From the NCBI RefSeq assembly GCF_026650985.1, contig NZ_CP086239.1, forward strand, positions 1,302,001 to 1,366,000: a DNA stretch of 64,000 bases, in the 5' to 3' direction. Below, piece by piece: positions 47,290 to 56,405 of this stretch (positions within the stretch are counted from its first letter, which is position 1; the number at the start of each line of letters is the position of its first letter). The DNA is from Clostridium estertheticum. GTDB lineage: Bacteria > Bacillota > Clostridia > Clostridiales > Clostridiaceae. The position numbers and the translations under genes are program-made. The notes under the pieces were generated by a model. The model ran no database searches, had not been told where the DNA came from, and worked only from the letters and a program-made list of their open reading frames with translations.

Positions 47290-48759
47290 CTAAATTTTAT
47301 ATAATATTAAATTGCTTAATTCGTCTATATATTCAATAACTGAATTATTGTTTTTCAAATCTATATTCAATGTACAAATTTTATCGTCCTTTTGCCACGA
47401 AAGATTAATTTTATGTTCAGTGGAAGATAAAACCTTGAATTTACCGTTAAAAGCTGGATATTCATTTCTAAATCGGATAAGTTGTAGCAATCTTTGTACG
47501 ACTTTTTTTTGCAGTGCCTCATCAATCTCCGTAGTGCTAAAATTATGTCGGTTGATTTCACGCCCTTCACCTGTAGCTGCTACATTTTCATTATCATTTT
47601 CACCAGCGAGTAGTCCTACATAATAAACTTGTGGGATTCCCGGAGCAAAAAATTGAATGGCTCTTGCAGCTAAGTATGCATCGTCATCACAATTAAGAAC
47701 TGAATAATAAGAACATCTTATTTGGTGAACATCAAAACCGTCTTTATCTTTATGCTCAGAAGAATAAATTAAGCTGAGGTTAGAACCTCTTTCAACACAG
47801 ATATCTGTAAGTTTCTTTGCATCATCAGTTGTTACAAGACCATCTAGATCCGGCTTAACAGGAATGCCATCGTGACAGTCTAGCATAGTAAATTGTTTAT
47901 GAGGACGAACCTCAAGATATTTGCACAGACTAACGCTTGACTTATTTATTAGAGTATCAAGAATCATATAGGGCAATATAAAATCGTATATCCAATTGCC
48001 ATGCTCCGCTAATTTAAACTGTGTTTTATATTGTGCATGGACTTCTGGAAGTAATTCAATTCCCAAGGAATTTGCCAACTCGGTTATCCAATCTATAAAT
48101 TTATATATTTCAGGCTCTACAAAAAAACAACTTGTACCTAGTTTTTTAATTATATATCCAACGGCATCCAGTCGAACTATCTTTACATTTTGCTTACTGA
48201 AGTTTACAAGGAAGTCTGTTAAGAGTTTTCGGGTTTTTTCTGAATTAATATCAATATCGATTTGCTCAGATGGATTCTCTTTACCAAAAGTTGTCCATAC
48301 TTTTTCAATTCTACCTGTTTTTTCAATTGTAAAGCTAGAAAAAGGCTCCTTTCTACGAAGGAACATCTTTGAAACATCTTTTTTAACAGGATTACCATCA
48401 TTCCAAACCTTATCCAATGTAATAAAAAGATCAGCATACTCTGATTTATATCCATTTTTTAAAAAATCTTGAAAATATGTAGATTGCTTAGAAATATGAT
48501 TTACCATCAGATCTAGAAGAATATCAAAATTTTCACCAATGTTTCTAATATCTTCCCAAGAACCAAATGTTGATTCGATTTCTAAATAAGTTAAAGGGGC
48601 AAATCCTCTATCACCAGAAGAAGGAAATGGAGGTAAAATATGAATTCCGCCTTTAAATATATCGGAAAAATATTTTAGAAGTACATTATTAAGGGTTTTC
48701 AAATCCCCTCCAAGAGAATCTGGATAAGTGATGAGTTGTACTTGATTTTTCACTGTCAT
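47290..48759 (-). CDS. Sucrose phosphorylase (GH13 subfamily 18)
   Basis: 489 residues. Cleaves sucrose with phosphate to glucose 1-phosphate and fructose in the cytoplasm. The start VQLITYPDSLGGDLKTL and GGIHILPPFPSSGDRGFAPL are diagnostic. Catalytic residues are the nucleophile Asp in IVRLDAVGYI (about 196), acid/base Glu in LLPEVHAQ (about 238), and Asp in MLDCHDGIPV (about 294). Sucrose 6-phosphate phosphorylases share this fold; the neighbouring ABC transporter rather than a PTS favours unphosphorylated sucrose. Followed upstream by the sugar kinase at 15 bases. Confidence 0.9.
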   Translation of the reverse strand: MTVKNQVQLITYPDSLGGDLKTLNNVLLKYFSDIFKGGIHILPPFPSSGDRGFAPLTYLEIESTFGSWEDIRNIGENFDILLDLMVNHISKQSTYFQDFLKNGYKSEYADLFITLDKVWNDGNPVKKDVSKMFLRRKEPFSSFTIEKTGRIEKVWTTFGKENPSEQIDIDINSEKTRKLLTDFLVNFSKQNVKIVRLDAVGYIIKKLGTSCFFVEPEIYKFIDWITELANSLGIELLPEVHAQYKTQFKLAEHGNWIYDFILPYMILDTLINKSSVSLCKYLEVRPHKQFTMLDCHDGIPVKPDLDGLVTTDDAKKLTDICVERGSNLSLIYSSEHKDKDGFDVHQIRCSYYSVLNCDDDAYLAARAIQFFAPGIPQVYYVGLLAGENDNENVAATGEGREINRHNFSTTEIDEALQKKVVQRLLQLIRFRNEYPAFNGKFKVLSSTEHKINLSWQKDDKICTLNIDLKNNNSVIEYIDELSNLILYKI

Positions 48760-48773
48760 ATTATAAATCGCTC

Positions 48774-49730
48774 CTATATGTTATAAATATTCTTTATTTC
48801 TTCAATAGATGGGAGATTTACTACCGCACCTACATACTTAAGTTTATAAGCACTTACTGCAAACCCAAGCTCCAAAGCCACTTTTATTGGATATCCTTTA
48901 ATTAATGCAGTATAAAACCCTGACCAGAAAGCATCCCCAGCACCTGTGGTATCAATTACCTTTGAGGCTAAAGAATCAAAATTAATTTTGCAAGCTCCAT
49001 TAGAAACTATAGCACCTTTGCTTCCTAGAGTCATTATTACTAACTTTGCACCTAATTTTATAAATTTATCAATTTGATTTTGAGGAGTATCCTCACCAAA
49101 AATTCTATTAGCATCGTCCTCTGAAGGCTTTATTATGTCAACCTTGCTGATTAACTGTTTTATGTATTCTATTCCATCATGTTCTTTTTCCCATATCATT
49201 TCATGATAATTAGGATCAAATCCTATGATCACTCCATTTTTCCTTGCTTCTATAATTACCTTTTCAATAGTATTTCTTGAAGTTTTTTGAGAAATTGGCC
49301 AACAAGAAAAATGTATGATTTTAGAATTTTTTACTGCAACTTCAATTTCAGGAGTATATTCTAAATTATAATCTGCACCTCTATAAAATATAGGTATAGG
49401 TGTTGTTTTGCTCTTGGTAATAAGTACCATACTAGTAGAAAAATTAACTCTACTAATGTAACTGGTATCTATACAATTTCCCTCTAGGTGTTGCTTTAAA
49501 AAATCTCCTAATCCATCTTTTCCTATTGAAGCAGCTATAGTAGAATTCGCTCCTAACCTTTTTATATTCATGGCAATATTTGCAGGAGAACCCCCAAAAT
49601 ATTTAACATAACTACTACACTGAAAATCTTCACTATAATCACTAGATATCATATCCACAAGTAATTCCCCTATCGTGAAGATATCAATATTTTTGTTTTC
49701 AAACTCAAAAGTGTCATAAAAATTTATCAA
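48774..49730 (-). CDS. PfkB-family carbohydrate kinase, probable fructokinase
   Basis: 318 residues with the two ribokinase-family signatures: KYFGGSPANIAMNIKRLG near the N-terminus and DTTGAGDAFWSGF (about 255-267) with the catalytic Asp. It starts with TTG 49728-49730 after a run of G (AGGGGG), six bases away. As partner of sucrose phosphorylase it would phosphorylate the fructose released; other substrates such as 2-keto-3-deoxygluconate or 5-dehydro-2-deoxygluconate cannot be excluded. Confidence 0.88.
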   Translation of the reverse strand: MINFYDTFEFENKNIDIFTIGELLVDMISSDYSEDFQCSSYVKYFGGSPANIAMNIKRLGANSTIAASIGKDGLGDFLKQHLEGNCIDTSYISRVNFSTSMVLITKSKTTPIPIFYRGADYNLEYTPEIEVAVKNSKIIHFSCWPISQKTSRNTIEKVIIEARKNGVIIGFDPNYHEMIWEKEHDGIEYIKQLISKVDIIKPSEDDANRIFGEDTPQNQIDKFIKLGAKLVIMTLGSKGAIVSNGACKINFDSLASKVIDTTGAGDAFWSGFYTALIKGYPIKVALELGFAVSAYKLKYVGAVVNLPSIEEIKNIYNI

Positions 49731-49862
49731 TTTTTGCCCCCTTCAATTAATAATAAGTTTTTCTTTAAATAAATTCATAAAAATAATATTGTTTTAACCA
49801 TAAGTCTCGATTTTGGTATACAATTAAAGATATACAAAAAAACAAATGAGAGGAGATATTTT

Positions 49863-50585
49863 ATGAAATTTATAGCTGATTTACATACCCATACTGTAGT
49901 TAGTGGTCATGCATATAGTACTCTAATGGAAAATGCAAAATATGCTAGTGAAATAGGTCTTAAAATATTAGGAACTACAGATCATGGTCCTAATATGCCA
50001 GGTGCGCCTGATCTTTGGTATTTTGGAAATTTTAAAGTACTTCCAAGAGAATTATTTGGTGTTAAAATGCTTTACGGATGTGAAGCTAATATAATTGATT
50101 ATGAAGGTAATCTTGATATTCCATTAGAAATTCAAAAGGGTCTTGACATAATGATAGTAAGCATGCATGAACCTTTAATGGAAGGAGGAAAAAGTTCGGA
50201 TTTAAATACATCTACTATTTTAAAGGCTATGGATAATCCATATGTTAATATTTTAGGACATATAGGGAATCCTAAATTCCCTATACATGAGGAAGAAATA
50301 ATAAAAAAAGCAAAAGAAAAAAATATACTAATAGAATTAAATAATAGTTCATTTGTAAGTTCAAGACCCGGCAGTGACAAAAATTGCACTAAAATAGCAA
50401 AACTCTGCAAAGAATTTGGAGTAAGGATTATTGTAAACAGTGATGCTCATTTCTGTTTTTCTATTGCAAATTTTAGTACTGTAGAAAAAATACTTGCAGA
50501 GATACATATGCCTGAAGAACTTATTATTAATACAAATAAAGAAAGTTTGATAAAATTTCTTAAAGAAAAGGGGAAAAATATATAA
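49863..50585 (+). CDS. PHP-domain phosphatase, YcdX-like
   Basis: 240 residues. Metal-binding motifs ADLHTHTVVSGHA, TTDHGPNM, GCEANI, MHEP, LGHIGNP and NSDAHFC cover the whole PHP active site, with the YcdX-type PGAPDLWYFGNFKVLPRE. Likely a trinuclear-metal phosphatase with unknown substrate. It interrupts two sugar gene clusters on the other strand. GAGAGGAGAT precedes the ATG. It is not the classical HisK-type histidinol phosphatase by its motifs, but that role is not formally excluded. Confidence 0.9.
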   Translation: MKFIADLHTHTVVSGHAYSTLMENAKYASEIGLKILGTTDHGPNMPGAPDLWYFGNFKVLPRELFGVKMLYGCEANIIDYEGNLDIPLEIQKGLDIMIVSMHEPLMEGGKSSDLNTSTILKAMDNPYVNILGHIGNPKFPIHEEEIIKKAKEKNILIELNNSSFVSSRPGSDKNCTKIAKLCKEFGVRIIVNSDAHFCFSIANFSTVEKILAEIHMPEELIINTNKESLIKFLKEKGKNI

Positions 50586-50591
50586 TACAGT

Positions 50592-50638
50592 ATATAAAAA
50601 TCAGCAACTTCATTAAATTAGACTGCTGATTTTTATAT
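50592..50638. terminator. Bidirectional terminator between PHP gene and alpha-galactosidase gene
   Basis: ATATAAAAATCAGCA pairs with TGCTGATTTTTATAT around a loop; T-runs on both sides. Confidence 0.85.
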
Positions 50639-50658
50639 GTAAACATTATAATATTACA

Positions 50659-52854
50659 TTATAATGTTTTTTTTAATCTCCAAACATAGCTTGTGAAATC
50701 ACCCTTAAGTTCTGGTACAACCATACCAGCATACATTAGCTCATCTCCACCATATATTTCATCTGTACCAATTACTCTGTAATTCATTTCTGGATCTAAC
50801 CCTTTAAACTTTAAAACTTTCAACTTTATATTACATTCTGCTAATTTTTTAAAATAACTTACAACCACATCTTCCTTATTTTCTGAAATAAACATCCAAG
50901 CAGCGTCATTATTTTCAAAAGGACTTATTAATCTGTAAAAATCTCCAAATTGAACTATATGTCTAATTTCTTTATAATCACTAATTTGTTTTTTCACAGT
51001 TTGTTTTTCTTCATCGGTCATCTTAATAATATCTAATTCATATCCAAAATTTCCACCCATTGCAACGTTACCTCTTGTTTCTAGAGGTGTAATCCTATGT
51101 ACTTGATGATTAGGAACAGCTGATACATGGGCTCCCATAGTTATACTTGGATAAACCAAACTAGTGCCATATTGAATTTTTAATCGTTCTATTGCATCAG
51201 TATCATCGCTTGTCCAAGTTTGAGGCATATAATAAAGCATTCCTGGGTCAAATCTACCACCACCACTAGCACAGCTTTCAAATAGAACCTCTGGAAATTT
51301 CGTTGTTAATTCTTCCATTACTCTATAAAGTCCTAGCATATATCTGTGTGCAGTTTCTCTTTGTCTATTAGCATCTAATGTAGCCGATCCAACTTCTGAC
51401 ATAAATCTATTCATATCCCATTTCACATATGAAATACTATAGGTTGAAAGATTTTCTGATAACATTTCAATTATAGCATCACATACTTCTGTTCTAGAAA
51501 AATCTAAAACTAATTGATTTCTTCCAAGTGATCTTTCTCTTCCTTTAACATGTATACACCAATCTGGATGTGCTCTATATAGATTGCTATTCTCTGAAAC
51601 CATTTCTGGTTCAAACCATAATCCAAACTTAAGACCAATTTCATTTATATCCTTTGAAAGCTTTTTGAGTCCATTGGGTAGCTTTTTTTTATTTACATAC
51701 CAATCACCAAGGGAAGTAGTATCATCATTCCTATTTCCAAACCAACCATCATCTAAAACAAATAACTCTATTCCAAGTTTTTTAGCCTCTCTTGCAATAT
51801 TCTTTATACTCTCTTCAGTAAAATCAAAATAAGTTGCTTCCCAATTATTTATAAGAATTGGTCTTTCTTTATCTCTATAATTTCCCCTGCAAAGACGTTT
51901 TCTATATAAATTGTGAAAAGTTTGTGACATCTTTCCGAGCCCACTATCTGAATATACCATAACCACTTCAGGTGTTTGAAAATCTTCACCTGGTTTTAAA
52001 AGCCAACTAAAATCAAATGGATTAATTCCAATTTGGACTCTAGCGGTTCCATATTGACATACCTCTACATTAGCTAAAAAATTACCACTATACACCAAAT
52101 TAATTCCGTAAACTTCTCCCTTATCCTCATCTGCATCTTTTCTCATTAAAGCTATAAATGGATTTTGTTGTGGACTACTTGCACCCCTTCTACTTTCAAT
52201 AGATTGATTCCCACTAACTAAAGATCTTTTAATAATGCTTCTTTCTCTTGACCAAGCACCTGATAATTGTAGTAAATCAAAATTATCATCACTAAAATCC
52301 ACACTAGCACTTAATGCCCTTAACACCTTTAAATCTTTGGAACTTGAATTGATTATCTTAGAAGATCTTGTAATCACGTCATAGTCCTTATAGACTGTAT
52401 AGCTTAGTACTACTAATAAGCCACTTAATTCATCTTTTAAAGTTATTTCTAAAGTCTGCGCTTCTTCATTCTTTTCTACATATGTGTTAGGCAATCCTTT
52501 TAACTTTTTCTTTCCTGAAAAAATCTCATGATTTAAATATTGTAAATCTGAAATCGTAGATCCATCTTCAAATTGTATTTGATATGCCGGTGAACGCAAA
52601 TCTGTATTCCCAAATGATGGATACTCTTGAGGCAAAACATCTAAAGAAAACCCCTTTATGTTATCCTTTGCAAACATAAATCCATTTAGCTGATCACCTT
52701 TAAAAGGTTTCAAATAATCTAATTTAAAATTCCTTATTTTTTTACCCCAATAAATATGTTGTAAATATTTTGATTCAACTATTTGAATTATATAACTTGT
52801 GTCTTTTGCTTTAAGATGAAAAATTTTATTTTCTTCAAAATAAGAAATTGGCAT
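50659..52854 (-). CDS. Alpha-galactosidase (GH36)
   Basis: 731 residues, the usual length for bacterial cytoplasmic tetrameric GH36. No signal peptide. The catalytic barrel carries NWEATYFDFTEE, DDGWFGNRNDD, GLWFEPEMVS, the nucleophile Asp in YVKWDMNRFMSE (about 478), CASGGGRFDPG and the acid/base Asp in WTSDDTDAIERL (about 549). It hydrolyses alpha-1,6-galactosides such as raffinose and melibiose imported by the transporter directly upstream. Last gene of that operon, 45 bases after the permease. Confidence 0.96.
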   Translation of the reverse strand: MPISYFEENKIFHLKAKDTSYIIQIVESKYLQHIYWGKKIRNFKLDYLKPFKGDQLNGFMFAKDNIKGFSLDVLPQEYPSFGNTDLRSPAYQIQFEDGSTISDLQYLNHEIFSGKKKLKGLPNTYVEKNEEAQTLEITLKDELSGLLVVLSYTVYKDYDVITRSSKIINSSSKDLKVLRALSASVDFSDDNFDLLQLSGAWSRERSIIKRSLVSGNQSIESRRGASSPQQNPFIALMRKDADEDKGEVYGINLVYSGNFLANVEVCQYGTARVQIGINPFDFSWLLKPGEDFQTPEVVMVYSDSGLGKMSQTFHNLYRKRLCRGNYRDKERPILINNWEATYFDFTEESIKNIAREAKKLGIELFVLDDGWFGNRNDDTTSLGDWYVNKKKLPNGLKKLSKDINEIGLKFGLWFEPEMVSENSNLYRAHPDWCIHVKGRERSLGRNQLVLDFSRTEVCDAIIEMLSENLSTYSISYVKWDMNRFMSEVGSATLDANRQRETAHRYMLGLYRVMEELTTKFPEVLFESCASGGGRFDPGMLYYMPQTWTSDDTDAIERLKIQYGTSLVYPSITMGAHVSAVPNHQVHRITPLETRGNVAMGGNFGYELDIIKMTDEEKQTVKKQISDYKEIRHIVQFGDFYRLISPFENNDAAWMFISENKEDVVVSYFKKLAECNIKLKVLKFKGLDPEMNYRVIGTDEIYGGDELMYAGMVVPELKGDFTSYVWRLKKTL

Positions 52855-52899
52855 TTTGTCTTCCCCCTAGTGGTTATAATATAAAAATTTATTTTATCA

Positions 52900-53727
52900 C
52901 TAACTCTTTGAACCTGTACTTGCAACACCTTCAATAAATTGCTTCTGAAATATAATAAATATTATAAGCATTGGCCATATAGCTATCATTGATCCTGCCA
53001 TAAGTTGAGGAAAATTTGTTGAATATTGCCCTTGTAATGATGCCATTCCAGCCGCGAGCGGCATCTTATCTAATGACATATTTACTATTAAAGGCCACAT
53101 CAAATCTTTGTAAGCAAATACTGAAGTGAATATTCCAAGTGCTACTAGACCTGATCTAGTTAAAGGCAACATAACTTTCCAAAATACTTGCCATCTGTTA
53201 CATCCATCTAATATTGCTGCTTCTTCTAGTTCCTTTGGTATTCCAATAAAAAATTGTCTAAGTAGAAAAGTACCAAAAGCGCTTATAATCCCGGGTATTA
53301 TTAGAGCTGTAACAGTATTTAATAATCCAAGTTTTGAAATTATAGCATACTGTGGGATAATAAATATTTGTCCTGGTATCATCATTTGAATAAGTATTAA
53401 CATAAAGAAAAAATTTTTTCCTGGAAATTCAATTCTAGCTAAAGCATAGGCTGCCATGGCACTAAAGAAAACTGAACCTATAACTCTAAAAAATATCATT
53501 AGCATTGTATTTATGTAAAATTTCGCAAATGGCAATTGATTCCATACGTCAACGTAATTTCCCCATTTAAAGCTTTTAGGCATAATAGTAACTGGTAATG
53601 ATGTTGACTCTGTAAGTGTTTTTAACGAAGTTAGTATCATCCATATAAATGGAATTAGCATTGCAATCGCACCTATTATAAGAATTATGTGAACAATTAA
53701 ATTGCTTGATTTTAATTTTCCTTTCAT
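52900..53727 (-). CDS. Sugar ABC transporter permease, MalG/MsmG type
   Basis: 275 residues, six membrane segments. The EAA loop near residues 165-190 reads KELEEAAILDGCNRWQVFWK. Pairs with the permease encoded 21 bases upstream. By neighbourhood, raffinose or related alpha-galactosides are the likely cargo. No ATPase gene is in the operon, so a shared MsmK-type ATPase elsewhere is expected. Confidence 0.93.
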   Translation of the reverse strand: MKGKLKSSNLIVHIILIIGAIAMLIPFIWMILTSLKTLTESTSLPVTIMPKSFKWGNYVDVWNQLPFAKFYINTMLMIFFRVIGSVFFSAMAAYALARIEFPGKNFFFMLILIQMMIPGQIFIIPQYAIISKLGLLNTVTALIIPGIISAFGTFLLRQFFIGIPKELEEAAILDGCNRWQVFWKVMLPLTRSGLVALGIFTSVFAYKDLMWPLIVNMSLDKMPLAAGMASLQGQYSTNFPQLMAGSMIAIWPMLIIFIIFQKQFIEGVASTGSKS

Positions 53728-53748
53728 AAGTTATACCTCCCCTTGAAG

Positions 53749-54690
53749 TTATTCATAATGAACCCATTTTTTCTGTAAATTAAGTTGAACTGCAGTTATC
53801 ACTAAAATTATTGCTAATAACAGTACTACTATAGTTGAACCATAACCTTTGTCATTCATTACGAATGAATAATTATAGAATAAGTACACTAAAGATTGAG
53901 TAGACTCCATAACTGCATTTGATTTACTAATCATCATAAATATTAAATCAAATACTTGTAATCCGGTTATCATAGAAGTAATGACAACAAAAAACATCGT
54001 TGGTGATATTAATGGAAATGTAATAGCGAAAAACTGTCTAATAGGACCTGCTCCATCAATTTTAGCTGCTTCATAAAAACTTTTTGGTATTTCCTGCAAC
54101 CCTGCAAGTAAAATAATCATATTATAACCTAGATAACTCCATATTCCTACTACTATTATAGATAAAAGCGCAAGTTTTGGATTTGTAAGCCAATTGGGTC
54201 CGTGTATACCCACTAAAGAAAGCAAGTAGTTAAACAAACCAAAATCCGAACTATAAAGCCATCTCCAAACCATTGCTATAGCCGCCGGTGCTGAGACCAT
54301 AGGTAGAAAATAGATTGTACGATATATAGTTTTACCCTTTATCTTAGAATTAAGTAGTACTGCAATACCTAAAGAAAGAATAACGCCGATAGGAACTGAA
54401 ATTACAGTATATTTTAGTGTATTCAAAGTTGCTTGCCATACAGCAGGATCTGAAAACATCTGTTTATAATTATCTAACCCGATCCATTGATTAAGACCAA
54501 AATCACTGGTTTTATTAAAACTCAAATAAATAGTTTGAATTAACGGCCATATATTTAATATAATAAGTCCTATTATTGTAGGTGCTATCATAAGATAAGC
54601 CCAATAATAATCATGTAAATCTTTCTTACTAATTTTTACCTTTTTATCTAAACGTTTCGATGTGTTCTTTTGTTTAATCATTTCTTTCAA
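53749..54690 (-). CDS. Sugar ABC transporter permease, MalF/MsmF type
   Basis: 313 residues, six membrane segments after a Lys-rich cytoplasmic start. The EAA motif is KSFYEAAKIDGAGPIRQFFAI. A hairpin separates it from the binding-protein gene upstream, which often gives higher expression of the binding protein. Confidence 0.93.
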   Translation of the reverse strand: MKEMIKQKNTSKRLDKKVKISKKDLHDYYWAYLMIAPTIIGLIILNIWPLIQTIYLSFNKTSDFGLNQWIGLDNYKQMFSDPAVWQATLNTLKYTVISVPIGVILSLGIAVLLNSKIKGKTIYRTIYFLPMVSAPAAIAMVWRWLYSSDFGLFNYLLSLVGIHGPNWLTNPKLALLSIIVVGIWSYLGYNMIILLAGLQEIPKSFYEAAKIDGAGPIRQFFAITFPLISPTMFFVVITSMITGLQVFDLIFMMISKSNAVMESTQSLVYLFYNYSFVMNDKGYGSTIVVLLLAIILVITAVQLNLQKKWVHYE

Positions 54691-54736
54691 AATTCTCCCT
54701 CCTTTTATAAAATCATAATTAAATTTAGTTAATTAT

Positions 54737-54769
54737 GATGACAGTTAACTATAATCACTAACTGTCATC
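54737..54769 (-). repeat. Intra-operon hairpin between binding-protein and permease genes
   Basis: GATGACAGTTA and TAACTGTCATC are 11-base exact arms around an 11-base loop. No T-run follows in the minus direction, so processing or protection of the upstream mRNA is more likely than termination. Confidence 0.7.
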
Positions 54770-54775
54770 AATTAA

Positions 54776-56059
54776 TTACTTTTCAGTAGCTAAAAGAGCA
54801 TTCATTTGTTTATCAATTATACTACAGCCTTGATCTACTGTAAGTTGACCCGTATATACCTTTGTCATTGTGTTATTTTGAATTTCATACCATTTTGCTT
54901 TCGTTGCTGAGTTTGGAAATAAAACAGCATAGTTTAACATTTCTGCATATACTTTTAAGTTAAATTGTTTAGTATTGTCTATAAATGGTTGTGCAGTTCC
55001 TGTATATGCTGGAATTGCAGCACCTTTTTCAGATTGAAGAATATTAGCTGCTTTTGTACCTAAGAAATCTTCGAATTTCAAAGCTTCTGCTGGATGTTTA
55101 GTTTTTGCTGAAACAACATCTGCTAAACCATTAATTATGGTTGCCTTTGTCTTTCCCTGAGGAATAACAGCTACATTACAATTTTTTAACACATAATCAT
55201 TTGCCTTAAATTCACTTACCATCCATGATCCAAATAGGCCCATTGCAGCTTTTCCTGATTCAAAATATGTCGCAAAGCTAGTATCTGCGAATTGTTGTTG
55301 CGTTGGAGAAACCTTATATTTTTGGCTTAGATCAACATCCCACTGAATAGCTTCTTTTGTTGCTGCTAAACTGAAACCTGATTTTTTCTTGTCAGGTGAA
55401 AGTATATATCCTTTATTTTGATAAACATAATTATAATAACCTTGTTGATCATCTGAAGGAGCAACACAACCGAATACTCCTTTTGAAGAATCAGTTAATT
55501 TTTTTGCAACTTCTAAATACTTATTCCAATCCCAAGTTCCATCTGGATAAGCAATCCCTTTTTTATCAAACATAGTCTTGTTGTACCATAATGCTATTGT
55601 ATCGTAATCTTTAGGCATAGCATAAACTTTGTCTTTTAATGTATATAAACTTACAAGATCCTTAGGGAAATTACTCATTTTCACATCTTTACTGTTTTTT
55701 ATAGTGTCGGTTAAATCCATCAATACACCACCATTAGCGTACTTTGTGAAATTATTTGAATGCATCCAGAATACATCTGGAAGTGTTCCACTCGTAGCTC
55801 CTGCATCCATCTTTGTCCAATAATTATCCCAAGGTGTAACTTCCACTTTTACTGTTATATTCGGATTTAACTTGTGAAAAGAATCTGCAATAGCTTGCAT
55901 ACCCGGTTGTTGGTTTTTATCCCAAATCGCATAAGTAAGAGTTACAGGTTTACCACTTGTATCACTTGTAGTCTTAGAGCTACCACAGCCCGCTAAAGTG
56001 GACATCATAACCATAGAAGTAAGTGCAACTGCGATAATCTTGTGTAAACTTTTTTTCAT
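54776..56059 (-). CDS. Sugar ABC transporter substrate-binding lipoprotein, MsmE type
   Basis: 427 residues. Lipoprotein signal peptide with lipobox STLAGCGSS (Cys about 26). Family 1 solute-binding fold shown by LTYAIWDKNQQPGMQAIADSF, TLPDVFWMHSN, YAMPKDYDTIALWYNKTMFD and GLFGSWMVSEF. Binds the sugar outside the cell for the two permeases. First gene of the operon; AGGGGGAT before the ATG. Confidence 0.93.
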   Translation of the reverse strand: MKKSLHKIIAVALTSMVMMSTLAGCGSSKTTSDTSGKPVTLTYAIWDKNQQPGMQAIADSFHKLNPNITVKVEVTPWDNYWTKMDAGATSGTLPDVFWMHSNNFTKYANGGVLMDLTDTIKNSKDVKMSNFPKDLVSLYTLKDKVYAMPKDYDTIALWYNKTMFDKKGIAYPDGTWDWNKYLEVAKKLTDSSKGVFGCVAPSDDQQGYYNYVYQNKGYILSPDKKKSGFSLAATKEAIQWDVDLSQKYKVSPTQQQFADTSFATYFESGKAAMGLFGSWMVSEFKANDYVLKNCNVAVIPQGKTKATIINGLADVVSAKTKHPAEALKFEDFLGTKAANILQSEKGAAIPAYTGTAQPFIDNTKQFNLKVYAEMLNYAVLFPNSATKAKWYEIQNNTMTKVYTGQLTVDQGCSIIDKQMNALLATEK

Positions 56060-56087
56060 TTATTTATCCCCCTCAAATTATATATAT

Positions 56088-56105
56088 TGAAACCAAAAGG
56101 TTTCA
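56088..56105. promoter_or_regulatory. Palindromic operator candidate upstream of the sugar transporter operon
   Basis: TGAAACCAAAAGGTTTCA is a perfect palindrome of 7-base arms around AAAA. It lies 29 bases before the binding-protein ATG. It could be a catabolite-type site with wide spacing or an operator for a local regulator. The rest of the gap 56106-56405 is AT-rich with a weak TATAAC -10 candidate near 56133 for the minus strand and no gene. Confidence 0.5.
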
Positions 56106-56405
56106 TTTATAAAAAGATTACTGTTATAATCTCTTTAAAAATTCAGCTAAAGTAAATTCTGTATATTTTAACTTTCCGCTCCTATAAATGGTATTTTGAG
56201 CATAATTAACCATACTTGTTTTTTAAGTTTAATAAAAATAGTTTATTATTATTAAACTTGTTAAACACTGAAAATATAACGATTAACTGTGTGTCTTTCT
56301 GTTGATTCTATCTTTATTATGAACTCTAAACATTTCCAAGTAAATGATTACATGTCTTCAAAATATGTTATAATGTCCACAGGTAAACTAAAAGGATGTG
56401 ATGCA

